Assembly: GCA_946902875.1 (NCBI GenBank)
Contig: OX336339.1
Location: 22,475,349 to 22,539,348 of the forward strand
Reading direction: 5' to 3'
DNA length: 64,000 bases
From: Nematopogon swammerdamellus
Lineage: Eukaryota; Arthropoda; Insecta; Lepidoptera; Adelidae
The translations under genes were made by a program, and so were the position numbers. Positions 1 through 12,046 of the stretch are shown in pieces (the first letter of the stretch is position 1; each line of letters starts with the position of its first letter). Below the pieces are notes generated by a model that saw nothing but the letters and a program-made list of their open reading frames with translations, was not told where the DNA came from and made no database searches.

Positions 1-369
1 CATCAACTAAGTTTTATGAGGCCTGCGCGCGGGAGGTCGCGGCGGAGCGGGGCGCGGTGGGGCGGGGGTGGGCCCGGCAGAGCTCGCAACTCCCCGAGAA
101 TTAGATATTATTCTAGCCCGGTGAGCTATATTTATTGGGCCGTGGCTAATTTCACCCTCGGAGTTAGAAATAGTTTCATTGGATGATAGAGACGAAAGTT
201 GAAATTTTTAATTTATTGTGCAATATTTATTTACAAGTACAACATTTTAGATTATAGTGTGCCTAATAAATGTAAATTACTAAAATAAAAAATAATTAAG
301 CAATTATAAAATGTATTTTTTGTAGCGAAGCATTTTAACGCACGTTTGGAAAGGATCCTAACTCAGAAA
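1..369. other. No gene seen; CpG-rich left edge
   Basis: First 120 bp GC-rich (GGGGCGGGGGTGGGC), then AT-rich with no recognisable element. Confidence 0.5.
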
Positions 370-480
370 ACGTGAAACGTTACGAATGTACGAACGGAAG
401 TTGCAACGCTCCTCTTTGGGAGAGCGCGCCATCTAATGTGAGTGTTTTGAAGTCGAACCATTGTATTGGTTGCTAGCTCG
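370..480. repeat. 'GTGAAACGT(C/T)ACGAA' dispersed repeat fragment
   Basis: CGTGAAACGTTACGAATGTA, CGAACGGAAGTTGCAACG and GCGCGCCATCTAATG are shared, in reverse, with 49960-50175. Confidence 0.55.
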
Positions 481-718
481 TTATCGGACGAATAGGGACA
501 GACATAGACAAGATTCACATCGAATTTCAAAATTTTAGTTGCTCGTTTGTGTTTTTGTTGTTCCCGCACTGGGTGGCTGTGCTCGAGGTCGAAGCCTTTG
601 GCATTGCCAGTTTCACCCGCGAGGAGGTGCAGTCTGGTTTGGAGGTGGACTAATGTCGCTGGAGAAACGCTATAAACCCGCTATTTGAAGATCCGTGGAT
701 TGTAGAAGTAGGGAAAGA

Positions 719-945
719 TTTTTTACAAAATGTACCCCCACAATCGATCAATTTACGTCATACGTCCGTGATTAGGTAATCGAAATCTATGCATGTACCA
801 AATTTCAACTTGTTTCGTCCAGTAGATTCGGAGGAAATGAGCTGTGACATACGGACAGACTGACAGACAAAACAGACAGACACGAGAGTGATCCTATAAG
901 GGTTCCGCTTTTTCCCGTTTCGATGTACGGAACCCTAAAAATTAT
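719..945 (+). repeat. Lepidopteran 'TACGGAACCCTA' interspersed repeat (3' part)
   Basis: CAATTTACGTCATACGTCCG, CAGTAGATTCGGAGGAAATG, GACAGAC repeats, ATCCTATAAGGGTTCCG and GTACGGAACCCTAAAAATT. Same family at 32580-33130. Confidence 0.8.
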
Positions 946-1389
946 TATTTTTTTATTTTCATATTTATATCAGCATTTTTCTAAATAAAAAAACCACCAA
1001 GACAAACATTTTATGAAGCGAATTAAAACAAATTTCTAGGACAACCTGTGTGGGTGTATTGTATGTGTTTATGTTCACCGTGCCATCAGCAAGAGCGCTC
1101 GTGAATGAGTGCGTTGTCGTCCGCTCGGTCACGGCGCGGCGGCGGCGGAGGTGAGGCGACCGGTCGCGGGCCGATGCGACACTAATGGATTACTGCGAGT
1201 ACACACACACTCCGCACATATCAATGCTCAACAGTTCATTATTATATTGCTCCATATATCATTATTGAAAAGCACTCTCGTAATTATTGGCAGTGTGTGT
1301 ATGGTCTGAGGTCGCCGAGCGGTATTCGTGAGATATTCGATATCACTATGATTGACGTATACATATTGTATGGTTCTCATACATCCATG

Positions 1390-1840
1390 TCAATCTCCTA
1401 TTCAAACTGTAACCAGTCCCTTTGAAATTGACTACTGCTTGAGGTGTACAAACAAGACATGCGAAAAATTAGCAAAAGCTTGTTATTGTCTAAAAACTAT
1501 TGCAAGAACTTGTAATCAACATGCTCTCATAAATGCGTACTACGGGTATTTTTATTCAATACTGAGTTACGGGATTGAATTCTGGGGTGCATCAGGCGAA
1601 TCAATCCATTTAGAATCCAAAAGAAAGCCGTAAGAATAATAATAATCTCGAGCTGGAACGAACACTACTCACCATTTTTATGTAAATCTTCGCAGCAATC
1701 TTCGCGAGACTAAACCATAGCAAATACAATAAAAACACACATAAATACGAAACTAGAAATAAGTCAAACTTACAATATGACACACACAATACAAAGAAAT
1801 TTCAAAGGGGACTACATTTTAGTAGCGTCAACATATACAG
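1390..1840 (+). pseudogene. Jockey-type LINE reverse transcriptase C-terminal remnant
   Basis: The frame at 1352-1633 contains KLAKACYCLKTIAR and ILSYGIEFWGASGES, the conserved thumb/C-terminal pattern of Jockey-clade RTs (YG-x-x-FWG). It then shifts frame near 1610, after which (F)RIQKKAVRII and HKYETRNKSNL-type residues follow in other frames to about 1836. The last stretch (AAATTTCAAAGGGGACTAC) is shared with the remnant at 44320, so both are the same LINE family. The 3' end is cut by the ACAGGGTGTTTGA repeat at 1838. Confidence 0.8.
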
Positions 1841-1950
1841 GGTGTTTGATGACCATAGGTCATAAAGCAAACCAGGTACTCCTGAGCCTATTTGGAGCAA
1901 AAAAGTTACATTACATTTTCTTCTACGGTGAACTTTTTTTTTAAATTTTT
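1838..1950. repeat. 'ACAGGGTGTTT' element, 5' fragment
   Basis: Starts TACAGGGTGTTTGATGACCA and runs to the SINE at 1951; the right TIR is missing. Confidence 0.55.
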
Positions 1951-2178
1951 TTTTATTTTTTATGGAAACTGACACGGTTGGCTACATCACCTACAACATC
2001 CGTGATGCCACCCCATAACACCGGGTGAACTAGGTGCCATGTCAATGCTTCCCTTCATTTTAATGTCGGCTACACTGAACTGGACGGAAAACACAAACTA
2101 TTTACATAGCTGTTTCGACCGACGTTTCGTTCAATGCGGTGGTACCAATCCGGCCGGGATAAACCCTACCATACTAAA
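1951..2178 (-). mobile_element. SINE body and tail, head missing
   Basis: TTTTTATGGAAACTGACACG through GGTGGTACCAATCCGG to AAACCCTACCATACTA. Lies directly after the ACAGGGTGTTTGA fragment at 1838. Confidence 0.8.
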
Positions 2179-2241
2179 TTAAATAAATTTTATTTAGTTT
2201 AGTAAAAATTAAATAAGAAAATAAAAGACTAGCGCTAAGTT

Positions 2242-2323
2242 AAGACGCTAAAATTAACATTTTTACATTGACCTGAAGACTAACGTCTTCAGGTCAATGT
2301 AAAAATGTTAATTTTAGCGTCTT
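2242..2323. other. Perfect hairpin: 39-bp arms, 4-bp loop
   Basis: Left arm AAGACGCTAAAATTAACATT...CTGAAGAC (2242-2280), loop TAAC (2281-2284), right arm 2285-2323, an exact reverse complement over 39 bp. Not within any repeat I can name; may be a young foldback or a hairpin-RNA locus. Confidence 0.92.
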
Positions 2324-2769
2324 TACAAATGTTTTTCAATACGCTCTCTCTGAACTAAACTCTCTGTAAATAGATCGAGCGCTTGCGTCAATAGAGAGTA
2401 GCGCCTACGCATCGTGCGAGACTCGCTGGCCGTCCCGAGTGTGCAGTGCTGAGTGGACACAGTACACGTCACTGTGTAGTTAGATGGGCGTGGCCTTCCA
2501 GCCAGCTGGAGGTTATAATATCGAGCCAGCTACAGTACACACCTCTTATAACATATTATCTTTTGCCGGCGGCTTCGCTTGCGGTAAACTAGGTTTAATA
2601 GCAAATCCGATTTAATTGGAAATACAATAATATAATAAACTATCGCTTCTCTTATATTCTCTCTCTCACCCTCCCTTCTCTTCCCTCCCTCGTCTCCAAA
2701 TCCGTATTTATCTCCCATTTCCATCCGACACTACCATTGGAAACTAAATTCCGTTCATACTATACTTTC

Positions 2770-2945
2770 TTTGATACTGCCCAGCCCTATTGCTATTTAG
2801 CGCTATGGTATATAGCCTATAGTGAGCCTTAAGAACTACTCTTTACATTGGTATAAACCGCATCAAAATCTGTTCAGTGATTCCGGAGTTTACAGCAAAC
2901 ATACATAGATACATACTGACTGACAGAAGTTTTCTTTTATAAGAA
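2770..2945. repeat. Dispersed repeat fragment (LINE-like 3' end)
   Basis: AAACCGCATCAAAATCTGTT, CAGTGATTCCGGAGTTTACA and AACATACATAGATACATACT match a motif common at LINE 3' ends in arthropods. Assigned from pattern only. Confidence 0.45.
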
Positions 2946-4369
2946 GCAGAGCTACAGTGCACACACACACACACACGCATACACTCTCCACATAACTAGA
3001 TGGCTGCATGTAAAACCATACGTGGCCTGAGTAAAGCAAGTCGTAACATTTTATTGGCTCATTCGGAAAAGTACTGAAATTCTAGTCTATTTCTAGATAA
3101 TAAAGTAAAGTGCTCGCGTGTTACAAATATATTCAATTACCTGTCTGTCTGAATAATGAAACCTAACTACGAACAAGAAATAATAAGATTGCGGTTGATT
3201 GAATTTTAAAGAGTAATTTATTTTATTACCGGTGTCGGCGGTGAAAACTAATTTTTCTTACATTTATAGGATTTTCACGATGCCATATTGTAGTTAGAAA
3301 CTTTTTACCTTCGCGCGAATCACAGACCGAGTGTAGGCCTCACGCACTCTATGTACTTGCGCGCGCTAACTACCTACCGCCCGACGGGCCGCCGGCGGTC
3401 TATTTCAGTGAAAATTCGTCAGCCGCGCGAAGTATACATATACGCTCGCCCAGGCAACTGCGCGCAGCTGGAAAACAATAACCCCTTTACACTCGATCGT
3501 TAAGGTACATTTTCGCACACAGCGATTGGCGACGTGAAACAGTAAGCTATTAAAGCCCGAAGGTAGGAACATTTTCTATGGAGTGATTTATCTGTTACGA
3601 AGTCACTATTAAGTAATCTGTGTCGAGATGTCAATCCTCTATTCTAGTTGTAGTTATTCTACTCTCGTTGCAAACCGAATATCAAATATCGAAAATAAAA
3701 CAGAACAGTTAACTCGTACAAACTATTCATTATTTACAGCATCTCTATTTACAAATAGCCCAAAGTTCTGTGTATCTTCGATGGACAAGCGAATAACAGA
3801 TATTTCACCCCAATATATGGGGCGAAAATGGTCACTGGGCAATAAATCCCAGCCGTACTACAAAATGATAACAAACATGGAGTAGGAACGCAGGGAATGA
3901 AGTGGAGCGGAGGGGAGGGGAGAGGAGAGGGTGTAGCCGAGCACTCGTACAGATGTTTCATTAGCAGGGCCTAATTACGCGGGCCTCAGGAGGCAATAAC
4001 CGGCGGCGGCGGCGAGCGCGGAAATTTGAATTTAAATTTCGAACATTTGTTGCTCGCGAAATTGCGATTTTGGCGCAATAAAAAAGAAAGGCGAGTGTTG
4101 TTCGAAATTTAAATGGATATTGTTTCCTTTATGTTAATGACGAATATTGGAGTCCAGCGGGGAGCGGACCAGACTCGCTACGCCACGAGTCAGTCCGCTC
4201 AATCTAGGCTATAACGAGAACTTGAAACACGATGAAAGCTGAGTATCCTTTTGTATTCAACTCTATTCTGAAATTAAATTGTACTTATATTAGACAATTT
4301 GTATGATTAAATTATTGTTAAATTCTGTAAGTAAAAACATACAAAATACAATCCTATAAACAAAGCAAA
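2946..4369. other. No gene seen
   Basis: Unique-looking sequence with CpG-rich patches at 3300-3480 and 3890-4060. Frames at 3628-3885 and 3749-3961 have no homology signs. Confidence 0.5.
2955..2978. repeat. (AC)n microsatellite
   Basis: GTGCACACACACACACACAC followed by ACGC. Confidence 0.9.
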
Positions 4370-4600
4370 GTTTCCACGGGTGATAAGCGACCGGCTGTGT
4401 AATGTACGTTAATATATTAATATCTTTATAACTCGAGAACCACTTTATCGATTTACATACGGTTTTCACTGTTACATCCTGTCTACTTCTAAAGAAGGTT
4501 TAAGGCTATAAATCATAACGCTACATCATCGGCGGCCTGAGCTGTGAGCCAAAAGTTAGGCGTAGCGAAGCCACGGGCAAAAGCTGGTAATAAATAAAGC
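4370..4600. repeat. 'GCGAAGCC(G/A)CGGGCAAA' repeat
   Basis: AAGTTTCCACGGGTGATAAG, CACTGTTACATCCTGTC, GAGCTGTGAGCCAAAAGTTA and AGCGAAGCCACGGGCAAAAG; a second copy is at 33414-33585. Confidence 0.6.
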
Positions 4601-6189
4601 CCTTGATTGCAACTTCGACAGATCTTGTCAATACGCCGGGTATTTGAACGAGGCCAGTGCGTGTGCTCTGATGTGACGTCAATGTGAAGTCGGTCGCCAT
4701 TTTGGACTATTGGACAAGTTGCTTTATTGGACGGAATTGTCTGCAAGTGACGTGAAAGTATCAACGGCTGTGCGTCGGTCTAATTAATGTTTGAAGTGTC
4801 GATGAGTTACTCAGTCGAATGAATGTTTCCACTTTCATTTAGCACGGAAGAGTCTTAAGGTGCTGTAGCCTTTCATATTCTTGTGAAGTCACCTGTTTTG
4901 TCGTTCGTTGGAACTCCTTTGAAACAATGTTATATAGAGATAGGGATACGTTATATAGTTATTTTCGAGTGGAATGTCACAGAACCACATACAAAGTATA
5001 TGGTTCTTATTTGGTTCATTCAGCATATGAATAGCTCTATTTATAGGAGAGCGCAGGTGTAAAAATTTGACCTTGCAGGAGATGGTTGGAGAAGAACAGC
5101 CTTCTGATAGTTATGATGGCGAGACATTTTTTTTATGGAAACTGACACGGTTGTCTACATCACCTACAACATCGGTGATGTCAGTCCATAAAACGTCATT
5201 TTTTTTTTCAGAATTTAATATATCAGCTTCAAGCGGCCGCTGCAAAAGTTCCGCTGTTAACAGCAGCTTTGGAGGCCTGTATTTATTTGGCGCTATAATT
5301 ATTTCAACCTCAAGTGGGTGATTTTCGAAAGGTGGCACCTGCCATTGCGAACGATCAACAACGCACATTTTGGCGAACAAAGCTCGGTTCCTCCGAGCCA
5401 AGATTACTCGCTCAGATTATATTATAGTAGATAGCGACGTGTCAGATGAGTAAAAAGCTAAAACGGACATAAATCTAATAAATGCATTTCAGGAAGAATA
5501 CGAAAGACAAATTACCAAAAAGTCAGGGTGCTGATTATTAATCAAGATGTTTCCTTTCTACCTCCTCCATTATATTTTTTTCCAAAAGAGATCCTATCTC
5601 ACCTTTCGGCCATTTTCGCCCTCCCCTATCACCCCGCTGCCCGCGTCCGTCCCTCTTATTCTTGCGTGTTTGTGCACGCCTGTTCTCGCTCGCTCCGGCG
5701 CCCGCCCGTTCCATCCAGATATTTCCCACTTGTCATAATTATCACCCCCTTTTGTCGTCGCAACAGTTCCTAATCGCGAGTCCTCTTTGAATAACGCGGA
5801 GCCGGTGTAGCCCGGCTTTGTAGGAACACGTCGGCGTCGTGTCGCGTCTCGCCGGGCTCCGCGCTAGTGAATGCGAAGTTTTGTGATACGTTATTGGGTA
5901 ATGGCTGATGTTGACATGTGCGTATTAATTGGATGGACATAGTCTGGATTATATTTGGTTAATCGAGAAGAAATTATTTAACAAAATATGCCTATTTCAT
6001 CATTCATATCGCAGTCGCTGTTTATGTTTAAAAAGCGTATACTGTCTCACTTTCTGGAACGATAAATTACTCGCTATTTATGGATTAGTGTCTAATGTTA
6101 GTTTTCTCTGTATATTTTATTCGTATATATTTGTATGTATTTATATATTTTTATCTATTTATTTATATTTATGTTGTATAATTTGTTGA
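4601..6189. other. No gene seen apart from one SINE tail
   Basis: Pyrimidine-rich block 5600-5760 gives overlapping frames that are compositional. Nothing else recognised. Confidence 0.45.
5127..5198 (-). repeat. SINE tail fragment
   Basis: TTTTTTTATGGAAACTGACA, CATCACCTACAACATCGGTG and GTCAGTCCATAAAACG only. Confidence 0.7.
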
Positions 6190-6340
6190 AATTATCTACA
6201 TCATTCTTATTTGTTCTCTGCCACTCCACACTCATTCATGATAACCCAAAGGTTGGCTGGAGGAGAACACCTACGGCGTTAAGTTGTACCTTTTGCAAAA
6301 TTTTAAAAGGCAATAAACATATTTTGATTTGATTTGATAT
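6190..6340 (+). repeat. LINE 3' end with (GATTT)n tail
   Basis: Contains AAAGGTTGGCTGGAGGAGA, TAAGTTGTACCTTTTGC and GGCAATAAACATATTTTGAT before a (TTTGA)n tail at 6318-6336, the typical 3' end of a common lepidopteran LINE. Confidence 0.65.
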
Positions 6341-6475
6341 TATGGAAGCTATTACTAAACCTACGCCGTCTGTCTGTCTGTCCGCCTGTTCGAGGGATGT
6401 ATCTTCTGAATAGTAATATGTACCTTGGATGTTGGCTAGGTTGAAATTTTCACAGAATACGTGTTATTAAAAGTC
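6340..6475 (-). repeat. 'TACGGAACCC'-family fragment
   Basis: ACTAAACCTACGCCGTCTGT, TGTCTGTCCGCCTGTTCGAG and GAAATTTTCACAGAATACG match the family's 3' half in reverse. Confidence 0.65.
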
Positions 6476-9400
6476 AGTGGGGTATTTATCCTACCATTTA
6501 TTTTTCTATCGAGGGAAGTTAATCAACTCGTGTTTTCAAAAAGCCGTCGATCTGTGCTGATAGATGAAGTATTACATATATTACAAGTGAATCTGTTAGG
6601 TGAGTAATATTGGTGGTGAACTTCTTGAAATTCGAATGAGACGCAGCCTCAAGTGACCATAATATTTGTTAGTGAAAATAGTGCTGCCTAAATAAACAAT
6701 ACGTTCGTTACTTCAGAAAAATGTAAACAATAAAAAAATTAAATACCCGAAAAAAATAATTAAATCTTGAAAATGAAGATGAGCAACTGTGCAAGCTCGT
6801 TGAACTCTTTTCTAGATGATCGATCACCATAATATTTTATTATTGCACCGAGAGGAATCAGAGAAATGGAAATAGTTGTCCTTGTTCACGCAAGAGATTT
6901 TTGCATTTACACGGATAGAGGGATACAATTCAGCGGGAGATCGAGCTAAAATTCCAGCCGTGTTTTGAATTAACCACCATCCACGTAAAACGACATAGCC
7001 GACCGCGCAGCCTGGTAGGAGCCAAGTTCCGCCGGTTCATATTTTTTGTCCAAATCAGGCGACGTGACGGGACTGCAGATTTTTGTTTTTGAAAGCTTCA
7101 GTGGTGGCCTCCTCCCGCCCCGCCCCGCCCTTGCGACGAACAACTTGTGCGTTATCGAGTTCGCTCGCTTTTAACGAGCATTTTATACGATAATATGATA
7201 ATTAAGCCGAATGTTATCTCGTGAGAGTCGGCGCGATGCCGCGCACCCTGAGACACCGAACGGAATTGCGGGCTTTCACTAGCGCCTTATCGTTCAAACT
7301 TTGAAACGCTGGGTTAGCGATATGAATATGGTAATGACTCAATTTATTGTGATGTTAATCGTACAACTTTGATTCAATTTATACCTATGTGAACTAAGGC
7401 CCTATTTTAAACAACTATATGTGTGAAGGGTATCCCTGTTTGTTTTGTACCTACTTATAGTTAGCTATTTTTAATGCTCATAATGTTATGTCTCAAGGGG
7501 AAAATTTGTGGGGGTAGAGCATAGGCCTATTGTTGTACCTACTCATAGTATATTGTATGTTTTGTTTTATTTATATTATCTCTGTGGCTTCTCTTAATAA
7601 TAAATAACGTCAAATAAAGAAAATATAATAATAATAAATAAATAAATCCAGATCTGATTAGAGAACTCCAGGAGGTCCAAGGGAACGTTTTTATCTAATT
7701 TTTTTTTTTCAATAAGTTGAAAATATTTAATAATAATAATGTAAGGATTTTGGCAAATGGTTTTGAGATTTCGAAAGAATGAACGAGGAATGCAATGTTT
7801 ATTTTGCCCTTCCAAATCACTTCCTGTAAGTTATCTAATTTCTGAGCACAACCAAAGTTGTCGCGGTGTCTCGCAGGTTGTTCGCCTGTTACCTTATTAT
7901 AATTTATTGCGCGCGCCCCGCATGCAGTGTCGCGCTTCTGAGTCGATTGGAGTCCGTTCCTTCTCGCTACAGCGAGCTCGGAGGGCGAATGTGAAGCGCT
8001 GTCACAAAGCGAGCCCTCCGCCCCCCGCCCCCGTGTCGGTTCGACGACCTAATTTCGTGAAGAGGACCCTTTCCGATGCTGCGTCCGGGTCCGGCTCGCG
8101 GGCACGAAGGGACGCTTTCACCCGCCCCCTCCCCCGGACACCGCCCCTTGCGCCCCAGGTTCCGCATCACGTTCTAATATTGTACGCAGATCACAATCGA
8201 TGGGCTAGACTGAGATAACGAAAGTGAAAACGATAACAGATTTTACTATTTTTCATTTGACCTATCAACTGCTTTTAGTTTTTTTTTTATTATCTTTTAA
8301 TATGTCGTTTGACTCCTGGTACTTACTCCTTCCTTTACTGTCTTGCGGACGGACGACGATGGACGTCACGCCACGCACGATCGTTCCGATGAATGTAGTG
8401 TTTCCTATTATTGACACCAACAATACCAGAGGATCGCGGTGTGCGGAGTGCGGCGGAGGACCGGGGGGGGGGGGGGGGAGGGGGGTGCAGTCTGACGCGT
8501 CATCAAATATTAGGTACACATTATGATTTCACCTCGTTACATCTTGTTACATCTTGTATAGGAAACCTCGTTGTTGCCTCGTTGCTCTTCCTCGTCGCTT
8601 CCCCCTTGACGTATGGTGGAGGATGTTGCTTGTACTGCATGTGGTTTTATTTGCGGAATAAATTTATACAGTTTTGTTTTATTGCGATTTATTTAATACT
8701 GTGGAGAGTTCAATTTCACATTGATGTGAATATTCTAATCGAGTGGATAATTATTTTTTTATATTCGAATATGCTAGCACTGTACTTTACCATGTCTCTA
8801 CACCGAAGAAAGCTAGATTTAGAACTAAGACAGTTATACGAATTAGTTTTTAAATTGAACACGAAAACACTGTAAGGATGTTTAAATTCTTTAAAAAAAC
8901 TAGTGCAGATAGAGTTTTTTACGATTTGTCTGATAAAGAATTTTTCAACTTCTAGGGAAATAATATTACTTCATATAATATGTTCAATAACGCTACATAT
9001 TTTAAATGGACTGGAAGCGTTATGGCATTGCGGTGAATATGAGGGCTCGCGTGGAACTTCATTACTTATGCATATTGAACGAACGCCTAATCTTTTGCCG
9101 AGGCGAAAAAAACCTTTTTGCAACTCCGCAAATCCGGATGAAATTCTTTTTCGCAAAAATTTTCTCTTCCGACACTGCGAACACAAATAATCCCATTGTG
9201 CAAAGTTTCGAACAAATACAATATACTTTGCGTACTTTCGCCGGGCCGCGCTCCGCGGGTCGCGTTACCGCAAATGTAAATCAAATACGCGTGGGGATAA
9301 ATACGTACGTATTCATACCGGCGGCGGCGACACGCGCCCGCGCTACGCTGCCCCACTCGATAGTGCTTAGTGCGAAACATTGTTAGCTAGTCCCACCGCC

Positions 9401-9939
9401 CCGTTGCGCCGCAGCGCGGGGACTCCGCCGCCGCGCCGCGAACATATTTCCCCGGCGCGGCGTTCGGGAAAAGCTCTTTTCCGATATTTCTTTACCGAGG
9501 TGTAATACCTGCTCCTCTCTCCCGCATCTTATACGCTTCCAGCCTCGTTAGGTTCGTGTTAAAGATGTGCCTGTTAAAAGAAGTTTTTCATTGATAGATG
9601 CAGCAGTTTAGGAAGTAGGAATACCAAGAGATGGCGTGGGAATCTCTGAACTGATAGAATTTAGGGCGTATCCAAGTACGTACTTTATATTTAGGGGTAT
9701 ACGAAGTGGCTACAGCACCCTGTAGCCAAAATAAACTCGAAATTTTAGAAAAGGAAATGGCGTATGAAATAATGTATAGTTAAATGATGGAATAATAGAG
9801 TTGGCGTTGGTGGCTATGGAGGCGTGATGACATTTTCGTTTGGGTTTGACAGCTGATAGGAGCTTCTCAGGCCGACGTATTCTAGACAAAACGCCGTGTC
9901 ATACGAGAAGGAATTTTTATTGTTCAAGGCTTCTAAACT
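6476..9939. other. No gene seen; CpG-rich and AT-rich mixed intron sequence
   Basis: CpG-rich at 7090-7140, 7900-8170 and 9230-9480. The frames at 7757-8218 and 8411-8875 cross a poly-G run and AT-rich tracts and look random. Confidence 0.45.
8462..8486. repeat. Poly-G microsatellite
   Basis: A G-run of about 17 bases, an A and more G; a second long G-run is at 32769-32786. Confidence 0.9.
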
Positions 9940-10370
9940 GAAACCTTCTTTCAGCCTTGGATTCTATTCAACGACGAACCATTGTACTCATAAGGCATCT
10001 TCAAACTCTAAAGCACACACGCATCGTTGGATCGTTCAGCCGGTTTTACCGGTACTACTATGGTCGCTGCTCTGATGAGCTCGCCTCCCTCATCCCTCGA
10101 CCTCATGTCCGCATTCGCCAAACCCGTCACACTCTCGTCATACAACTGCAGCTGGATTCTTTAAACATATCTCGTATGATACTGCAAAGGTGTGGAATGG
10201 GCTTCCGGGGAATATGTTTCCTAACTCCGACAATCGGACAACGGATCTTAGCCTTTCCCCAGCGACTTTGGTTGGCCTTCAAGCCGGACTGGCACTGCAT
10301 CGGAGGTGAAATTGGATGCGCATGAGTCTCCGACCTCGTGAACGCCTAGTTCGGAGGCAATAAAACAACT
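9940..10370 (+). pseudogene. LINE reverse transcriptase C-terminal remnant, frameshifted
   Basis: The frame from 9957 gives LDSIQRRTIVLI, then RFYRYYYGRCSDELASLIPR and the VRIRQTRHTL motif, a C-terminal block very common in arthropod LINE RTs. Around 10165 the similarity moves by one frame to AKVWNGLPGNMFP. Ends in ACCTCGTGAACGCCTAG-type 3' sequence. Dead copy. Confidence 0.8.
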
Positions 10371-10606
10371 GTGATTTAAGCAATAGATGAGAGCATGTGA
10401 TAGTACGTGAGTGAATGAAGCGCAGGTCGGGGCGGGTAGGCTCTGCGAGGCCGGCGCGGTGCGGGGCGGGGCGGAGCGGGGCGGAGCGGAGCGCGGCGGG
10501 GCGGCGATAGAGAAGACGAGGGTCTAGTAGCGGGATGACGGCAGTTCCCACGGTATTTATCGCATAGGTAGTGTCTTTACATAGGCGATACCTAGGAAAT
10601 CGCTGG

Positions 10607-10826
10607 TAGAGTGTTTTCATTTTACGAAGGCACGAGGGGTATGAGGTAGGAAGTGGTGCGAGACCGCGCGGAGCTCAGTAGGGAACGACTCGGTTCGACG
10701 CAGCGATGCGGAGACGCGTAGAACGTGTGTACCGGCCGGGCACCGAGTTCGTTCTCTACTGAGCTCGGCGCGGTCGCCTCTCGCACTACTTCCTACCTTG
10801 TGCCTTCGTAAAATGAAAACACTCTA
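10607..10826. mobile_element. Foldback MITE, ~85-bp inverted arms, copy 1
   Basis: TA|GAGTGTTTTCATTTTACGAA at the left and TTCGTAAAATGAAAACACTC|TA at the right. Arms continue through GGTAGGAAGTGGTGCGAG and GGAGCTCAGTAGGGAACGA with their complements. TA on both ends fits a Tc1/mariner-type target duplication. Second copy at 22514-22742. Confidence 0.88.
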
Positions 10827-11603
10827 CCGAACCAATAATTCCGTATAAGTTATTACACTATCAACAAAGTTATCGGCCGCAATAACGATTTTTATAGATT
10901 TTAGTCATATATTATCTTTATTTTCAGATTTAAAAAAATTATTAACAGCATATTGAGGCATCCATAGAGTCCGTCGGGCCGGGACGTACTTCAAGCAGCG
11001 AATTAGCATTGCCATTCAACGGGGGACCGTCATGGGGACCATGCCGTTGATCCCCATTATGGATAAATATTTTTATTTATAGGTTATTGGTTCATTTACC
11101 TTATATTTATATTTTATGTTACGTAGTATAGGTTTTAAATTTTCTTTAATATTATTATAGGCTGTATATTTCATTTCATAAAACATGTTGTTTTAATTTA
11201 TAAGAATCTTGGGGTAATTAAAATTCGGAATAAAAAAATCGCACTGCTTTGACGAGACAACGGGAGGTGGTGAGTTCGGTCATAAGACAATATTGCCAAA
11301 TGTTTACGACATCCGGTTCCACTTCCACGCTTGTCCTCTACTGAGTAGATACATATTTATAGACATAATTTCCAAACTATTTCATTTACATTGTATGAGC
11401 GGTAAGGTGACAACTCCGAATTCTCATTCACGAACTTATAACTAATGGAGTTGCTAATAAATAATATAACTGCTGTTTAAAAGTATCGTATTGACATTTT
11501 GTAATGACGAGCCAACACGCTCTTAATCTGTTGCGTCTCCTGTCTCTTGCGTGCATATATTGGCGACTCATGTAGTGTAATATTTTAGGTATCGGGCGAT
11601 ATA

Positions 11604-12046
11604 CAGGGTGTTTCAGGATAGGCTTGAGAAACTTCAGGAAGAGAAAGTACTCATTATTAGAAGAAAAAAATCCTTATCACTCAAACCGAAATTCCTTTTT
11701 TTTTTCATACAAAAATTTTAAATTTTAATAAAAACTCGATGGACAGTGAGTATGTGGTGATTTGGCAACAATGCTTTCTAGGTATAGGGAGTGAAATGAC
11801 TTAGTCCAGCCCCCTTTTTCTTTTTATGTCATTAAAATTTAAGTGTTTGGAATCTATCTACATGCAGTTTAATTCTACTGGTTAAGCATGCAAGTTAGTA
11901 ATTTTATTTTTATTTAATTAAGACGGACGTTAACCCGTCCACCAAATCTCGATGAAACTATTTTCACCAAAAAGTACTAAAAAATGAACGAATCTGGGAA
12001 AAAGTTTCAGAGCTTTTCGTCTTCTCCTCTATCCTAAAACACCTTG
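11604..12046. mobile_element. 443-bp MITE with ~19-bp TIRs and TA duplication
   Basis: CAGGGTGTTTCAGGATAGG at the left and CTATCCTAAAACACCTTG at the right, flanked by TA (11602-11603, 12047-12048). No coding potential. A fragment with a similar start (ACAGGGTGTTTGATGACC) is at 1838-1950. Confidence 0.8.

Noticed and set aside
5111..5401. 96-codon minus-strand frame
   Set aside because: Partly a SINE tail read in frame; the rest has no recognisable homology.
7757..8218. 153-codon frame as a possible gene
   Set aside because: Composition changes sharply along it, with no conserved motif or splice context.
8411..8875. 154-codon frame with a hydrophobic C-terminal half
   Set aside because: Begins across a poly-G run and continues into AT-rich sequence; hydrophobicity follows from T-richness.
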